Assembly (NCBI GenBank): GCA_001464335.1
Contig: LNEV01000017.1
Location: forward strand, 62,001-126,000
Length of the DNA stretch: 64,000 nucleotides
DNA from: Rhizobiales bacterium Ga0077545
Lineage (GTDB): Bacteria > Pseudomonadota > Alphaproteobacteria > Rhizobiales > Methylopilaceae
Direction of reading: 5' to 3'
The notes below the pieces were generated by a model. It worked only from the letters and a program-made list of their open reading frames with translations, was not told the DNA's origin and did not search any database. Numbering within the stretch: position 1 is the stretch's first letter; the number at the start of each line of letters is the position of its first letter. Both the position numbers and the translations under genes were made by a program. Positions 34,860 through 45,645 of the stretch are shown here, in pieces.

Positions 34860-36071
34860 TCAGGCCTTTTCGAGCTTCTTGTATTTCGTGGCGTCTTCCG
34901 AACCCTTCGTGGCATTGCCCTTCGAGTAGGAATGCGCGCCGACACCGGCAAGGGCGCCACCCTGCACGATCAGATATTCGTCGCGGATCGGGCGGTTCTC
35001 GAAGAAGCATTCGAGAATTTCGCGGGTGCCCGCCGCATAGCGCGTCTGGGCCGACAGCGAGGTGCCCGACATATGCGGCGTCATGCCTTCATTGGGCATC
35101 GTGCGCCACGGATGATCGTTCGGCGCAGGCTGCGGGAACCACACATCGCCCGCGTAACCGGCCAGACGCCCCGATTCCATCGCCCGCACGATCGCATCCC
35201 GGTCGCAGAGCTTGCCGCGCGCCGTGTTGACGATGTAGGCGCCGCGCTTGAACAGCTTGAGCGTCTCATCGTTGATCATGTGCTCCGTTTCCGGATGCAG
35301 CGGGCAGTTGAGCGTGACGACATCGCAATGCGGATACATGTCTTCGCGCTTGGCGTGCCAGGTCAGGTTGAGCTCCTTCTCGACCGCTTCCGGCAGGCGG
35401 TGGCGATCGGTGTAGTGGAGCTTGACGTCGAACGGCGCGAGGCGGCGCAGAACCGCAAGACCGATGCGGCCTGCGGCCACCGTGCCGACATGCATACCCT
35501 CAAGATCGTAGGACTGCTTGACGGCATCGGCGATGTTCCAGCCGCCCTTCCGGACAATGTCGTGCGCCGGAATGTAATTGCGCACGAGGCCGAGGATCAT
35601 CATCACCACGTGCTCGGCAACCGAAATCGAGTTGCAGAACGTGACTTCGGCAACGGTGATGTTGCGCTCCATCGCGGCCTGAAGGTCGACATGGTCCGAA
35701 CCGATGCCGGCCGTCAGCGCAAGTTTCAGCTTGGGCGCCTTGGCGATGCGCTCCGCCGTCAGATAGGCCGGCCAGAACGGCTGCGAGATGATGACTTCCG
35801 CATCCTTCAGATGCTTTTCCAGCTCGGAATCAGGGCTGTCCTTGGACGATGTCACAACAAGCTCGTGGCCGAGGCCTTCGAGATATTTGCGCAGGCCAAG
35901 CTCGCCCGAGACCGAACCCAGCATTTCACCGGGCTTGAAGTCGATGGCCTTGGGGGTCGGCGCGGTCTGGCCGTCCGAATAGACCTTGATGTCCGGAATG
36001 CTGTCGCGGGCATATTTCGGCGGGAATCCGGTTTCCGGATCGTCGTAGAGTACAGCAACAACTTTTGCCAT
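34860..36071 (-). CDS. fdh: NAD-dependent formate dehydrogenase
   Basis: The 403-residue enzyme oxidises formate to CO2 with NAD+ in the cytoplasm and belongs to the D-2-hydroxyacid dehydrogenase fold. It closely follows the Pseudomonas sp. 101/Moraxella type: catalytic R285 and H333, N147 in FCNSISVAEH, Q314, the NAD segment VAAGRIG (residues 198-204) and D222 that sets NAD over NADP. The C-terminal YLIVQGGALAG and GAHSYSKGNA blocks are typical. The ATG at 36071 has GGGAGACC upstream and gives the family length. It lies 147 bases after a LysR regulator on the same strand. Confidence 0.97.
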   Translation of the reverse strand: MAKVVAVLYDDPETGFPPKYARDSIPDIKVYSDGQTAPTPKAIDFKPGEMLGSVSGELGLRKYLEGLGHELVVTSSKDSPDSELEKHLKDAEVIISQPFWPAYLTAERIAKAPKLKLALTAGIGSDHVDLQAAMERNITVAEVTFCNSISVAEHVVMMILGLVRNYIPAHDIVRKGGWNIADAVKQSYDLEGMHVGTVAAGRIGLAVLRRLAPFDVKLHYTDRHRLPEAVEKELNLTWHAKREDMYPHCDVVTLNCPLHPETEHMINDETLKLFKRGAYIVNTARGKLCDRDAIVRAMESGRLAGYAGDVWFPQPAPNDHPWRTMPNEGMTPHMSGTSLSAQTRYAAGTREILECFFENRPIRDEYLIVQGGALAGVGAHSYSKGNATKGSEDATKYKKLEKA

Positions 36072-36087
36072 GAGAGGTCTCCCTGTG

Positions 36088-36165
36088 TGTCTGCACAGAA
36101 GGCAAAGCGGTGCCGTTGCAGCAAACCGCGTTGCTGGCCTTGATCGACCCATTTTGGTGCAGACA
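36088..36165. promoter_or_regulatory. Inverted pair of 8-base sites upstream of fdh
   Basis: TGTCTGCA (36088-36095) and its exact complement TGCAGACA (36158-36165) stand 62 bases apart in the gap between lysR and fdh. The first copy lies 16 bases before the fdh start and also forms the imperfect dyad TCTGCACAGA. They may be regulator sites, but the neighbouring LysR protein is not proven to bind them. Confidence 0.35.
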
Positions 36166-36218
36166 TTTCGCTGCGCCACACGGCGTCAGCTTCTTCAACT
36201 GATGTGGCCCCGAGGGCC

Positions 36219-37175
36219 TCAGCTTTCAAACTGAATGTTTTTGTTCGTTGATAAGCCCGGCCTATCAAACGCGGTATCCCCTTGCAGTTTCTGACGAACT
36301 TCGGGCAACGCCGCCACGCTTCGCAGGGCGCGCGCCAACGGTTGCAGCGGTTCGCGCTCGGCCAGAACGAGCCCGACCTCGTGCCGGATCACCGGATCGC
36401 CGAGCCTCAGCGTCGAGAAGTCCTCAAGATCGCCCAGAACTGCCAGATAGGTGTGTGGGATGACCGTCGCCCATTGCGCCGTGCGCAGATGCTGGAGCAG
36501 CGCAAACGGCGAATTCGTCTCGAAAACGGGCCGCACCACCTGTCCCGCTTCGCGAAAATGCATGTCGAGAATGCGCCGGTTCTGCATGTCGTTGGTCAGA
36601 AGGCCGAGCGGCAATCCCGCCGCCTCCTCCCAGCCGATCGTGTCGCGCTTGCCGACCAGCCCGGGCGGCGCCACGAGAACGTAATGCTCCTCATACAGCG
36701 GGAACGTGCGTACGCGCGCCAGGGGCTCGTTGTCGAGATAGGTGATGCCAGCATCGAGCTCGAACGCGTCGAGACCGCGCTGGATTTCGGCCGATGTCTG
36801 CGACAGAACCTGGATCGTCGTGCGCGGATGGGCCTGCGCGAACGGCTCGGTCAGCCAGTGCACGAGCGGCAGCGCAACCGGAATGACGCCGATCTTGAGC
36901 TGCCCCGTCAGCCCTTCGCGCAGGCTTCCCAGTTCCTGCGTGAGCCCTTCATAGTCCGACGTGACGCGCTGCGCCCAGGCCAGCACCTGCTCGCCTTCTG
37001 CAGTAAACCCGACAAACCGATGCCCGCGCTCGACGACGAGAACACCGAGCGTTTCCTCGATCTGCTTGATGCCGGCGGACAGAGTGGGCTGCGTTACGTT
37101 GCAGGCCGCGGCCGCGCGTGCGAAATGACGTTCACGCGCGAGCGCCGTTAGATATTGAAGCTGCCTGATGAGCAT
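36219..37175 (-). CDS. LysR family transcriptional regulator next to fdh
   Basis: The 318-residue regulator has the N-terminal winged helix (LQYLTALARERHFARAAAAC, VTQPTLSAGIKQIEETLGV) and an effector domain (LKIGVIPVALPLVHWL, then FPLYEEHYVLVAPPG). It lies directly upstream of fdh on the same strand, not divergently as is usual for LysR, and could be co-transcribed with it or act on the fdh promoter in the gap. Formate or a one-carbon metabolite would be a sensible effector; this is inference. Confidence 0.9.
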   Translation of the reverse strand: MLIRQLQYLTALARERHFARAAAACNVTQPTLSAGIKQIEETLGVLVVERGHRFVGFTAEGEQVLAWAQRVTSDYEGLTQELGSLREGLTGQLKIGVIPVALPLVHWLTEPFAQAHPRTTIQVLSQTSAEIQRGLDAFELDAGITYLDNEPLARVRTFPLYEEHYVLVAPPGLVGKRDTIGWEEAAGLPLGLLTNDMQNRRILDMHFREAGQVVRPVFETNSPFALLQHLRTAQWATVIPHTYLAVLGDLEDFSTLRLGDPVIRHEVGLVLAEREPLQPLARALRSVAALPEVRQKLQGDTAFDRPGLSTNKNIQFES

Positions 37176-37271
37176 GGCGCGAAACCCCGTATGTCATCAC
37201 GAGACATAGGCGCGGGAAACACGGGCAGCAACAGATTTAGTTTCGATCTGATCAAGTCAAAAAGTGAAGAA

Positions 37272-37291
37272 AACCTATGAACTCATAGGGT
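37272..37291 (-). promoter_or_regulatory. Palindrome in the lysR upstream region
   Basis: CCTATGA (37274-37280) and TCATAGG (37283-37289) are exact complements with 2 bases between, flanked by A and T runs. It may be an operator for the adjacent lysR, about 100 bases from its start, or a terminator for the patatin gene that ends at 37310; on the minus strand it is followed by TTTTC. Confidence 0.45.
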
Positions 37292-37309
37292 TTTTCTATT
37301 TCACTCACA

Positions 37310-38452
37310 TCATTGCGTCAGAAACCTTGAGCGGAAAGCCCGTCCGGCCTTCCCCTCCTCTTCTCCCCGCAGGAACAGCTTCTTCATATAGACGCCGTCG
37401 AACGCGCCCTGTGAGATGTCGGTGAAATCGTCGCCGATGCTGGCAATGCCGAAAGGCGTGCCGTCGCGCTTTGCCGCCGCCGCCGAAAGCTCGCTGTCGA
37501 CGCGACCGGATGTCTTCAGCGAGATCGAAATCGCGCGTCCGAGCAGCGTCAGAACGTTCTGCTGCACGATCTCGAAATGCGGACCTTTTTTCGCATTCAG
37601 GAGCACGTAAATCGCGCTTGCCGGTAGCTTCGCCGTCATCGCGCCGTCAAGCCATGCCGCCGGGCCGACATAGAACGGCCCGCCGACGCTGCCGTCGATA
37701 TGGACTTCGCGTATGCATTTTCCGTTCGCTTCCAGATCGATCGCGACCGGCGGAAACAGCCCCGGAACGGCGGAGGATGCGAGGATCACGTCGCGAAACA
37801 GCGCCAGAGCCGTCTCGTCGCCTTTGGTTGCGATGGCGCCCATGTCCCAGACGACGCGGCGTTCGGAATCGAGGTTCGCCGTCACCACGTAAAGACGGCG
37901 CCCCTTGCGGTGTTCTGCGGCGACCGCCTTTACGATCTCGCTCGTCGCCTGCCGGGAGATCAGGTCCTTCAGCGGCCATGTGTCGAGCAGGCTCTGGTCC
38001 GTCTCGGCGTCTTCGAAGATATCGCCGGCATTGATCGTGGTGTAATTCTCGCGCAGGACGCCGTCATAAGCGGGCCCCAGAAACGCAAAGGGCGCGATTG
38101 CCGCGCCCGTTGAAATGCCTGTGATGACGGAAAAGTCGGGGCGGTCGCCTTTGGCGGTCCAGCCGTTCAGCACACCTGCCGAATAGGCCCCGTCGGCACC
38201 GCCGCCCGATATCGCAAGCCACGGTCCCGGCTTTTTGGGGGCGGCCTCCAGAAAAGCACCGACATCGTCGGCAAAGAACCGCGCATTCTTTATGCCGGGG
38301 ATTTGCGCTGCGTTCTGTTCGTCGAGGGTGAAGGGGATGCGCATCCCGTCGGCCGACATGCATTCCGCCGCGCGCACGCCAACCGGTGAGGTCAGGATGA
38401 CGGTCAGGGCCAGCAGCCCGGCCAAAATCGGGTTCTGTGTGCCTCTCTTCAT
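37310..38452 (-). CDS. Patatin-like phospholipase, exported
   Basis: The 380-residue protein has a signal peptide (about residues 1-28, ending GVRA) and a patatin domain: oxyanion-hole GGGADGAYSAG, nucleophile GISTG (GxSxG) and the catalytic Asp of DGSVGG, forming the Ser-Asp dyad. It would cut acyl esters of lipids in the periplasm or outside the cell. The overall form (VLNGW, VITGISTGAAIAPFAFLG) is usual for proteobacterial exported patatins. The partner substrate is unknown. Confidence 0.9.
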   Translation of the reverse strand: MKRGTQNPILAGLLALTVILTSPVGVRAAECMSADGMRIPFTLDEQNAAQIPGIKNARFFADDVGAFLEAAPKKPGPWLAISGGGADGAYSAGVLNGWTAKGDRPDFSVITGISTGAAIAPFAFLGPAYDGVLRENYTTINAGDIFEDAETDQSLLDTWPLKDLISRQATSEIVKAVAAEHRKGRRLYVVTANLDSERRVVWDMGAIATKGDETALALFRDVILASSAVPGLFPPVAIDLEANGKCIREVHIDGSVGGPFYVGPAAWLDGAMTAKLPASAIYVLLNAKKGPHFEIVQQNVLTLLGRAISISLKTSGRVDSELSAAAAKRDGTPFGIASIGDDFTDISQGAFDGVYMKKLFLRGEEEGKAGRAFRSRFLTQ

Positions 38453-38506
38453 GGCCCCACACTACTCCACAAAACATATGTGAAGCTTAACGTGGGGAGG
38501 ACGCTC

Positions 38507-39334
38507 TCATGATTCCATGACAGCTTTGCGCAATTCAGCCATGCCACGCGCGAAGTGGTAGAGCGCAATGCCGCTCGAGGTCGCGACATTCAGGCTGTCG
38601 AAGCCGGGCGACATCGCGATGCGGAGGGTCGTCGTGCGCTCAAGCATCTCGCGCGGCAGGCCCCGGCCCTCCGCGCCGAACAGCAGCGCCGCGCGCCGGG
38701 GTGGCACGTAATCGGCGAGTTCCTCCCGCCCGGAAGGAGACAGCGACACCGCCGTCAGGCCATGGCGATCCAGAAGCGAGAGCATGTCTTCGTCGACCCG
38801 CGCGAAGGGAAGATCGAGCACCGCCCCCGCCGACACGCGGATGGCCTTGCGGTACAGCGGGTCGCAGCTCGTGGGGTCAAGAAGGACGGCATCGACGCCG
38901 AACCCGGCCGCGTTGCGGAACAGCCCGCCCATATTGTCGTGATTGGCGATGCCGACCAGAACGACCACAAGCGCCTTCTCCGGCAGCGCGGCCAGCAGGG
39001 CATCGGCTCCCTCGTCCGGTAGCCGCTGGCCGAGCGCAAGCATGCCCCGGTGCAGATGAAAGCCGGCGATCGTGTCGAGCAGCTCTTGGGGGGCGGTGAA
39101 AACCGGCACGTCCGGGGGAAGCTCCGCCAGAACCGGCGCAAGCCTCTCAAGCCGCTTCTCGGCGAGCAGCAAGGAGACGGCCCGATGGCGGGGCGAAGCG
39201 ATCAGTTTGCGCAGAACGATCTCGCCTTCGGCGATGAAGTGCCCGTCGCGGCCGACGAGATCACGCTCACGCACCTCCCGGAAGGGAGCAATACCTGGAT
39301 CTTCAACGCCGGTGATTGGAACGATGCGGGGCAT
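38507..39334 (-). CDS. SpoU/TrmH family RNA 2'-O-methyltransferase
   Basis: The 275-residue protein has the SPOUT knot motifs: motif 1 NHDNMGGLFRNAAGFGV with its Arg, motif 2 LLFGAEGRGLP and motif 3 RIAMSPGFDSLNVATSSGIA. An N-terminal substrate-binding region (HFIAEGEIVLRKLIASPRH) precedes them. It methylates a ribose in tRNA or rRNA with S-adenosylmethionine; which one is not clear. The ATG at 39334 leaves a conserved-looking N terminus; a longer frame would overlap the divergent DUF1810 start. Confidence 0.9.
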   Translation of the reverse strand: MPRIVPITGVEDPGIAPFREVRERDLVGRDGHFIAEGEIVLRKLIASPRHRAVSLLLAEKRLERLAPVLAELPPDVPVFTAPQELLDTIAGFHLHRGMLALGQRLPDEGADALLAALPEKALVVVLVGIANHDNMGGLFRNAAGFGVDAVLLDPTSCDPLYRKAIRVSAGAVLDLPFARVDEDMLSLLDRHGLTAVSLSPSGREELADYVPPRRAALLFGAEGRGLPREMLERTTTLRIAMSPGFDSLNVATSSGIALYHFARGMAELRKAVMES

Positions 39335-39404
39335 CAGAGCGTCATAAAACGACTGCCACGCCCCAGTCCACAAACCTGACGCGACGCACACGGAGCTCAC
39401 GCGC

Positions 39405-39848
39405 GTGAACGATCCTTTCAATCTCGAGCGCTTTGTCAGCGCACAGACCGATATCTACGCCGATGCGCTTGCAGAACTGGAAAGCGGCCGCAAGACGAGC
39501 CATTGGATGTGGTTCATCTTTCCGCAGCTTGCTGCGCTCGGCCGCTCCGAGACCTCCCTGCTCTACGGAATAAGCTCACTGGAGGAAGCGCAAGCCTATC
39601 TCGCGCACCCCCTGCTCGGTCCGCGCCTGCTCACCTGCGCGCGAACGGTCAATGCGCTCTCCGGCCGTACGGCACATGACATTTTCGCGAGCCCGGACTA
39701 CCTCAAATTCCGCTCCTGCATGACGCTGTTTTCGGAAGCGGAACCGTCGCAATCCGTATTTACGGACGCGCTGGCAAAATATTATGGCGGCGACGCGGAC
39801 CCCGAGACCCTCTCGCTTCTGAGGGCACCCAGCGCCGCGCGTGGATAG
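39405..39848 (+). CDS. DUF1810 family protein
   Basis: The 147-residue protein shows the DUF1810 pattern: NLERFVSAQTDIYADALAEL, SHWMWFIFPQLAALGRS, then LYGISSLEEAQAYLAHPLLG and a late SCMTLFSEA. The family is common in bacteria and is related to calpastatin-like annotations of no functional value; a nucleotide- or ADP-ribose-linked role has been proposed for relatives, but nothing is proved here. The GTG start at 39405 sits 70 bases from the divergent methyltransferase start. Confidence 0.87.
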   Translation: MNDPFNLERFVSAQTDIYADALAELESGRKTSHWMWFIFPQLAALGRSETSLLYGISSLEEAQAYLAHPLLGPRLLTCARTVNALSGRTAHDIFASPDYLKFRSCMTLFSEAEPSQSVFTDALAKYYGGDADPETLSLLRAPSAARG

Positions 39849-39881
39849 CATCACGAAACGGTGAGACATCCCGTTTCGGCG

Positions 39882-40760
39882 TCAGGCGAGGAGCTCCACG
39901 CTCATGCGCCAGTTGCGGCGCGCACCCGGTTCGAGACGGACAATGCCGGGCTTGTCCCAGATATCGCCCGCGAAGCCAGCCGGGTCGGAATGCCCCTGCC
40001 AGGGCTCGATGCAGACAAAGCCCGCGCCCGGCTTCGACCAGATGCCGAGATGGGGCGTATCGGGGTAGTGCACGTCGAGATGGGGCCTGCCCGGCACGCC
40101 GTAAGACAGCGAACTGCCCTTCAGCGCCGTAAAGACAAGCGCATCCTCCGTGAACAGGCTGTCGTCGAGAACGAGCGTGTCGCCATCAAGCGGGCTCGGC
40201 TGTGCAGCAGGATCGAGCAGGCCATCCGCATCGAGCCGATGCAAAGGCAGATCGCTGTCATTGGCAAACACAAGACGATGCTCGGCCCGTGTGCCGCCAT
40301 ACGGCAGCGGCCACACGAAAGCGGGGTGGAAGCCGAGGCTCGCCGGAAGCGGCGCGGTCCCGGTGTTCGTCAGCTCCGCCTCGACATCGAGCTGATGGCC
40401 GGAAATGGCAAAGCCGAGATCGAGCGTGAACTCGAAGGGATAGACGGCGCGGGTTTCGTCATCGGAAGACAGGCGAAACACCGCCTGTGCGTCGTCCGCC
40501 CGAAGCAGAGAAAATGTACGGCGTCGCGCGAAACCGTGGCGCGGCAGCTCATAGCTTTTGCCGTCGAGGCTGTAACGCCCGCCGTTCAGCGAACCAACGA
40601 TCGGAAAGAGAACCGGCGCGCGGCCCGCCCAATAGGCCGCATCGCCGCTCCAGAGAAGATCGCGCCCCTCCTCGTCGCGCAAAGCCTGAAGCTCGGCGCC
40701 GAGAAGGCTGATATCGGCGGAAAGATGCGCGCCGGCGATCGTAATGACGTCTTCGCTCAC
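39882..40760 (-). CDS. Aldose 1-epimerase family protein
   Basis: The 292-residue protein has the galactose-mutarotase-like beta-sandwich pattern: [52 protein letters not shown] and a late [11 protein letters not shown]. The HGF, HPAF and EPW residues are those that line the sugar site in YeaD/LACX-type members. It would interconvert anomers of an unidentified (perhaps phosphorylated) sugar in the cytoplasm. It ends 34 bases from the DUF1810 stop. Confidence 0.9.
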   Translation of the reverse strand: MSEDVITIAGAHLSADISLLGAELQALRDEEGRDLLWSGDAAYWAGRAPVLFPIVGSLNGGRYSLDGKSYELPRHGFARRRTFSLLRADDAQAVFRLSSDDETRAVYPFEFTLDLGFAISGHQLDVEAELTNTGTAPLPASLGFHPAFVWPLPYGGTRAEHRLVFANDSDLPLHRLDADGLLDPAAQPSPLDGDTLVLDDSLFTEDALVFTALKGSSLSYGVPGRPHLDVHYPDTPHLGIWSKPGAGFVCIEPWQGHSDPAGFAGDIWDKPGIVRLEPGARRNWRMSVELLA

Positions 40761-40782
40761 CGGCCCGGCCCCGTCCGCGATC

Positions 40783-42795
<2,013 letters not shown>

Positions 42796-42955
42796 GTCGT
42801 CCGTATCTTTGCACCGGGCCATCGGGCGGCCCCGGTTTGTCCACATCCATATATAGCGCAGGGCCCGGCCGCTTTGCACACCCGGGCGAATCTCATACTC
42901 AGTTGTCCGCGAACCGTCTTAAGCAGGGATTAACCAGCCAAACGGCCTCCGAGGC

Positions 42956-44845
42956 TCAGAAACTCCGCGCAGGTCGCCCGGAAGCGGCACCAAAGCCTTC
43001 GATCATCGCTTCCGTGCCGTCAACCGTCTTGAGCTGCTGCTGAATATCGGCGAGACGGGAAAAATTCTCCTCGCTCAGATCTTGCCCCAGAGCATCCTGC
43101 GCCGCGCGAAGCTCCTTATTTAGCGCATGAGCCTTCTGATGCAAGGCAAGGCTATGCAGGAAGCCGGTCTCGGCGTCTATATCATCCGCTTTCGGGGCGG
43201 CCCACCACAGGCCCGGCGTCAACGCCGCCTCCGCCCGGGCAAGCTCGGCGGACAGCCCGGCCCGCGAGATCGCCGCCTCCATCAGCTCTCGCGTCTCGCT
43301 CTCGCCATGCGCCGCGGCATCGATGGCCACGGCGCGCAGGCGCACCAGATCGGGCGATGAGAATTCGACCTCGCAGATCGTCTCGGCATGGCGGTCGAAC
43401 AGACGGGGATGGCGTATCAGGCACAGAAGCAGCGCCGCTTCCCGCACCTTGATCCGGCCGGATTGGCCAAACTGCCGCAAGAGCGGGCTTGCCTGCATCG
43501 GCACAGTGCTGCGCAGATTGGGCCGCTTGTCGGCGGTCCTCTTTTCCCCCCGCCGAAACGGCACAAGCTGCGCGGGCGGCGGCGCGAAAATCTGAAACTT
43601 CTCGGCCATAGCGGCCTGATAATGCCGCCGGACACTCTCGTCCCCGATGGAGCGGACGAGATCGTTCACGCGCTTTTCCAGCATGGCGCGGCGCTCGGGC
43701 GTGTCGGCGGGCGCGGCTTCGAGTTCCCGCTCCCACAGAACATCGACCAGCGGGCGCGCCTGTGCGAGCACCGCCTCCATCGCATCCCGGCCCGCGCTTT
43801 TGATGAGATCGTCCGGGTCCTGGCCCTCAGGCAGGAAGGCGAACCGGAGCGAGCGGCCGGGCTTGAGGTGGGGCAACGCCACGTCCACGGCGCGGAAGGC
43901 GGCGCGCTGGCCGGCCTTGTCGCCGTCGAAACACAGGATCGGCTCGGGCCCCATGCGCCACAGCAGTTCGAGCTGCCCCTCCGTCAGCGCGGTGCCGAGC
44001 GGGGCGACGGCATGGGCGATGCCCGCCTGCGCCAGCGCGATCACATCCATATAGCCTTCGACCGCGATCGCGGTTCCGGCTTGATGGGAGGCCGGGCGGG
44101 CGCGGTGATGGTTGAAGAGCACAGTGCCCTTGTGAAAGAGCGTGGTGTCCGGCGAGTTCAGATATTTCGCCTGTGCATCGGCCTGCATCGCACGCCCGCC
44201 GAAGGCGATCACCCGCCCCCGCACATCGTGGATCGGGAACATGATGCGGTCGCGGAAGCGGTCGAACGGTTCGGGGATGTCTTCGCCATGGACGACGAGC
44301 CCCGTCTCGATGAGATCGTCCATCGAAATGTTCTGCGCCAGCAAATGGTTCTTCAGCGCGTGCCGGTCGCCGGGGGCATAGCCGAGGCGAAAACTGGCGC
44401 GGGTTTCGGCGCGCAGGCCCCGTCCGTCGAGATAGGAGCGCGCCCGCGCGCCAGCCTGTCCCGCCAGAGCCGCCTCGAAGAATTTCGCGGCCATGTCCAT
44501 GACATCGGCCAGGCTCGCGCGCCGGGCGAAGCGTTCCTGTTCCTGCGGCGCCGATTTCGGAACCTCGAGCCCCGCCTGCCCCGCAAGCCGCTCCACCGCC
44601 TCGGGGAAGGTCACGCCCTCCGTCTCCATGACGAAGCGGAACACGTCACCGTGCTTTCCACTCGAAAAACAGTGATAGAAGCCCTTCTGATCGTTCACGA
44701 AAAAGCTCGGCGTCTTTTCCTTGTTGAACGGCGAAAGCCCCGCAAATTCGCGGCCCTTCTTGGTGAGCTTCACGCGGCGGCCAACGACTTCCGACACCGG
44801 AAGGCGCGCGCGGATCTCGTCCAGAAATTCGGGGGTGAAGGCCAT
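42956..44845 (-). CDS. dnaG: DNA primase DnaG with degenerate zinc site
   Basis: The 629-residue primase lays down RNA primers at the replication fork. The CHC2 N-terminal domain is present, but three of its four zinc ligands are replaced: S38 and N41 (GLSPFNKEKTPSF) and S62, while C59 remains (HCFSSGKHGD). The catalytic core follows, with VEGYMDVIAL and the TOPRIM acid block CFDGDKAGQRAA, and then a helical DnaB-binding C terminus. Otherwise length and motifs are normal. Replacement of these ligands is seen in other alphaproteobacterial primases. It is upstream of rpoD on the same strand with a 160-base gap. Confidence 0.96.
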   Translation of the reverse strand: MAFTPEFLDEIRARLPVSEVVGRRVKLTKKGREFAGLSPFNKEKTPSFFVNDQKGFYHCFSSGKHGDVFRFVMETEGVTFPEAVERLAGQAGLEVPKSAPQEQERFARRASLADVMDMAAKFFEAALAGQAGARARSYLDGRGLRAETRASFRLGYAPGDRHALKNHLLAQNISMDDLIETGLVVHGEDIPEPFDRFRDRIMFPIHDVRGRVIAFGGRAMQADAQAKYLNSPDTTLFHKGTVLFNHHRARPASHQAGTAIAVEGYMDVIALAQAGIAHAVAPLGTALTEGQLELLWRMGPEPILCFDGDKAGQRAAFRAVDVALPHLKPGRSLRFAFLPEGQDPDDLIKSAGRDAMEAVLAQARPLVDVLWERELEAAPADTPERRAMLEKRVNDLVRSIGDESVRRHYQAAMAEKFQIFAPPPAQLVPFRRGEKRTADKRPNLRSTVPMQASPLLRQFGQSGRIKVREAALLLCLIRHPRLFDRHAETICEVEFSSPDLVRLRAVAIDAAAHGESETRELMEAAISRAGLSAELARAEAALTPGLWWAAPKADDIDAETGFLHSLALHQKAHALNKELRAAQDALGQDLSEENFSRLADIQQQLKTVDGTEAMIEGFGAASGRPARSF

Positions 44846-45009
44846 GAGAGATATATAGACCGATTGCGCCGCCCGGGGACACTTATCCCCGACATCCCCC
44901 GCCCGTCCCGCGCCCGGCCCCTATCGCTTCCGTAATTGCCCCAGATTGCCGCCTGGCGGAAGGCGCCCCACATTCGGGAAGTGCCACTGGAAAGCCGGAG
45001 GTCACTTCA

Positions 45010-45459
45010 ATGTATAGCCACATCCTCATTCCCACCGACGGGTCGGACATCGCCCGCAAAGGCGTCGATCACGGGCTCGACCTTGCGCAGAAGATCGGCA
45101 GCAAGGTAACGGTCCTGATCGTCACCGAGCCCTATCCGATTTATGCCACCTCGGCGCATTTCTCATGGTCTCCGCCCGAGCGCGATATCGAGAAATACGA
45201 CAGATCGCAGGATGCTTTCGCGCAGGCCGCTCTCGATCCTGTGCGCAACGCGGCGCATGCGCTGGGCATCGAGATCGACACGCTTCATGTTGCCAAGGAC
45301 ATACCTTCTGATGCGATCGTACGCACGGCGGAGGACCGTGGCTGCGATCTGATCGTCATGGCCTCGCACGGGCGGCGTGGCCTTGTCCGGCTTCTGCTGG
45401 GCAGCCAGGCATCGCAGGTGCTGCACCACACCGACGTTCCCGTGCTGATCGTCAAATGA
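45010..45459 (+). CDS. Universal stress protein (UspA family)
   Basis: The 149-residue cytoplasmic protein begins YSHILIPTDGSDIARKGVDH and ends with the ATP-binding pattern ASHGRRGLVRLLLGSQASQ and VLIVK. The G-2X-G-9X-G(S) motif is complete, so it probably binds ATP. Function in stress survival is inferred from the family. CCGGAGGTCACTTCA precedes the ATG. The next small gene overlaps its stop (ATGA). Confidence 0.92.
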   Translation: MYSHILIPTDGSDIARKGVDHGLDLAQKIGSKVTVLIVTEPYPIYATSAHFSWSPPERDIEKYDRSQDAFAQAALDPVRNAAHALGIEIDTLHVAKDIPSDAIVRTAEDRGCDLIVMASHGRRGLVRLLLGSQASQVLHHTDVPVLIVK

Positions 45460-45638
45460 CGTCCATCTTCCTGCCATCCCGGAGCGTCAGAATCTTGAAG
45501 ATGCGAACAGGGATGATCTACGGTCTCATTCTCGGCTCGGTCCTCGGCGGTGCCGTGTTCGACAATATCGGGCTCGGCATCGGCATCGGGCTTGCGGGAG
45601 GCATTGCCTGGAACGCCTTCGAAAAGAAGGACGGTTGA
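45456..45638 (+). CDS. Small glycine-rich membrane protein, 60 aa
   Basis: A tiny protein with one or two hydrophobic glycine-rich segments (IYGLILGSVLGGAVFDNIGL, then GIGIGLAGGIAWNAF) ending FEKKDG. The glycine spacing suggests tight helix packing. The first ATG overlaps the usp stop (ATGA); an internal ATG at 45501 begins right at the hydrophobic part and is equally likely. No function is known. Confidence 0.6.
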   Translation: MTSIFLPSRSVRILKMRTGMIYGLILGSVLGGAVFDNIGLGIGIGLAGGIAWNAFEKKDG

Positions 45639-45645
45639 TGGCGCG

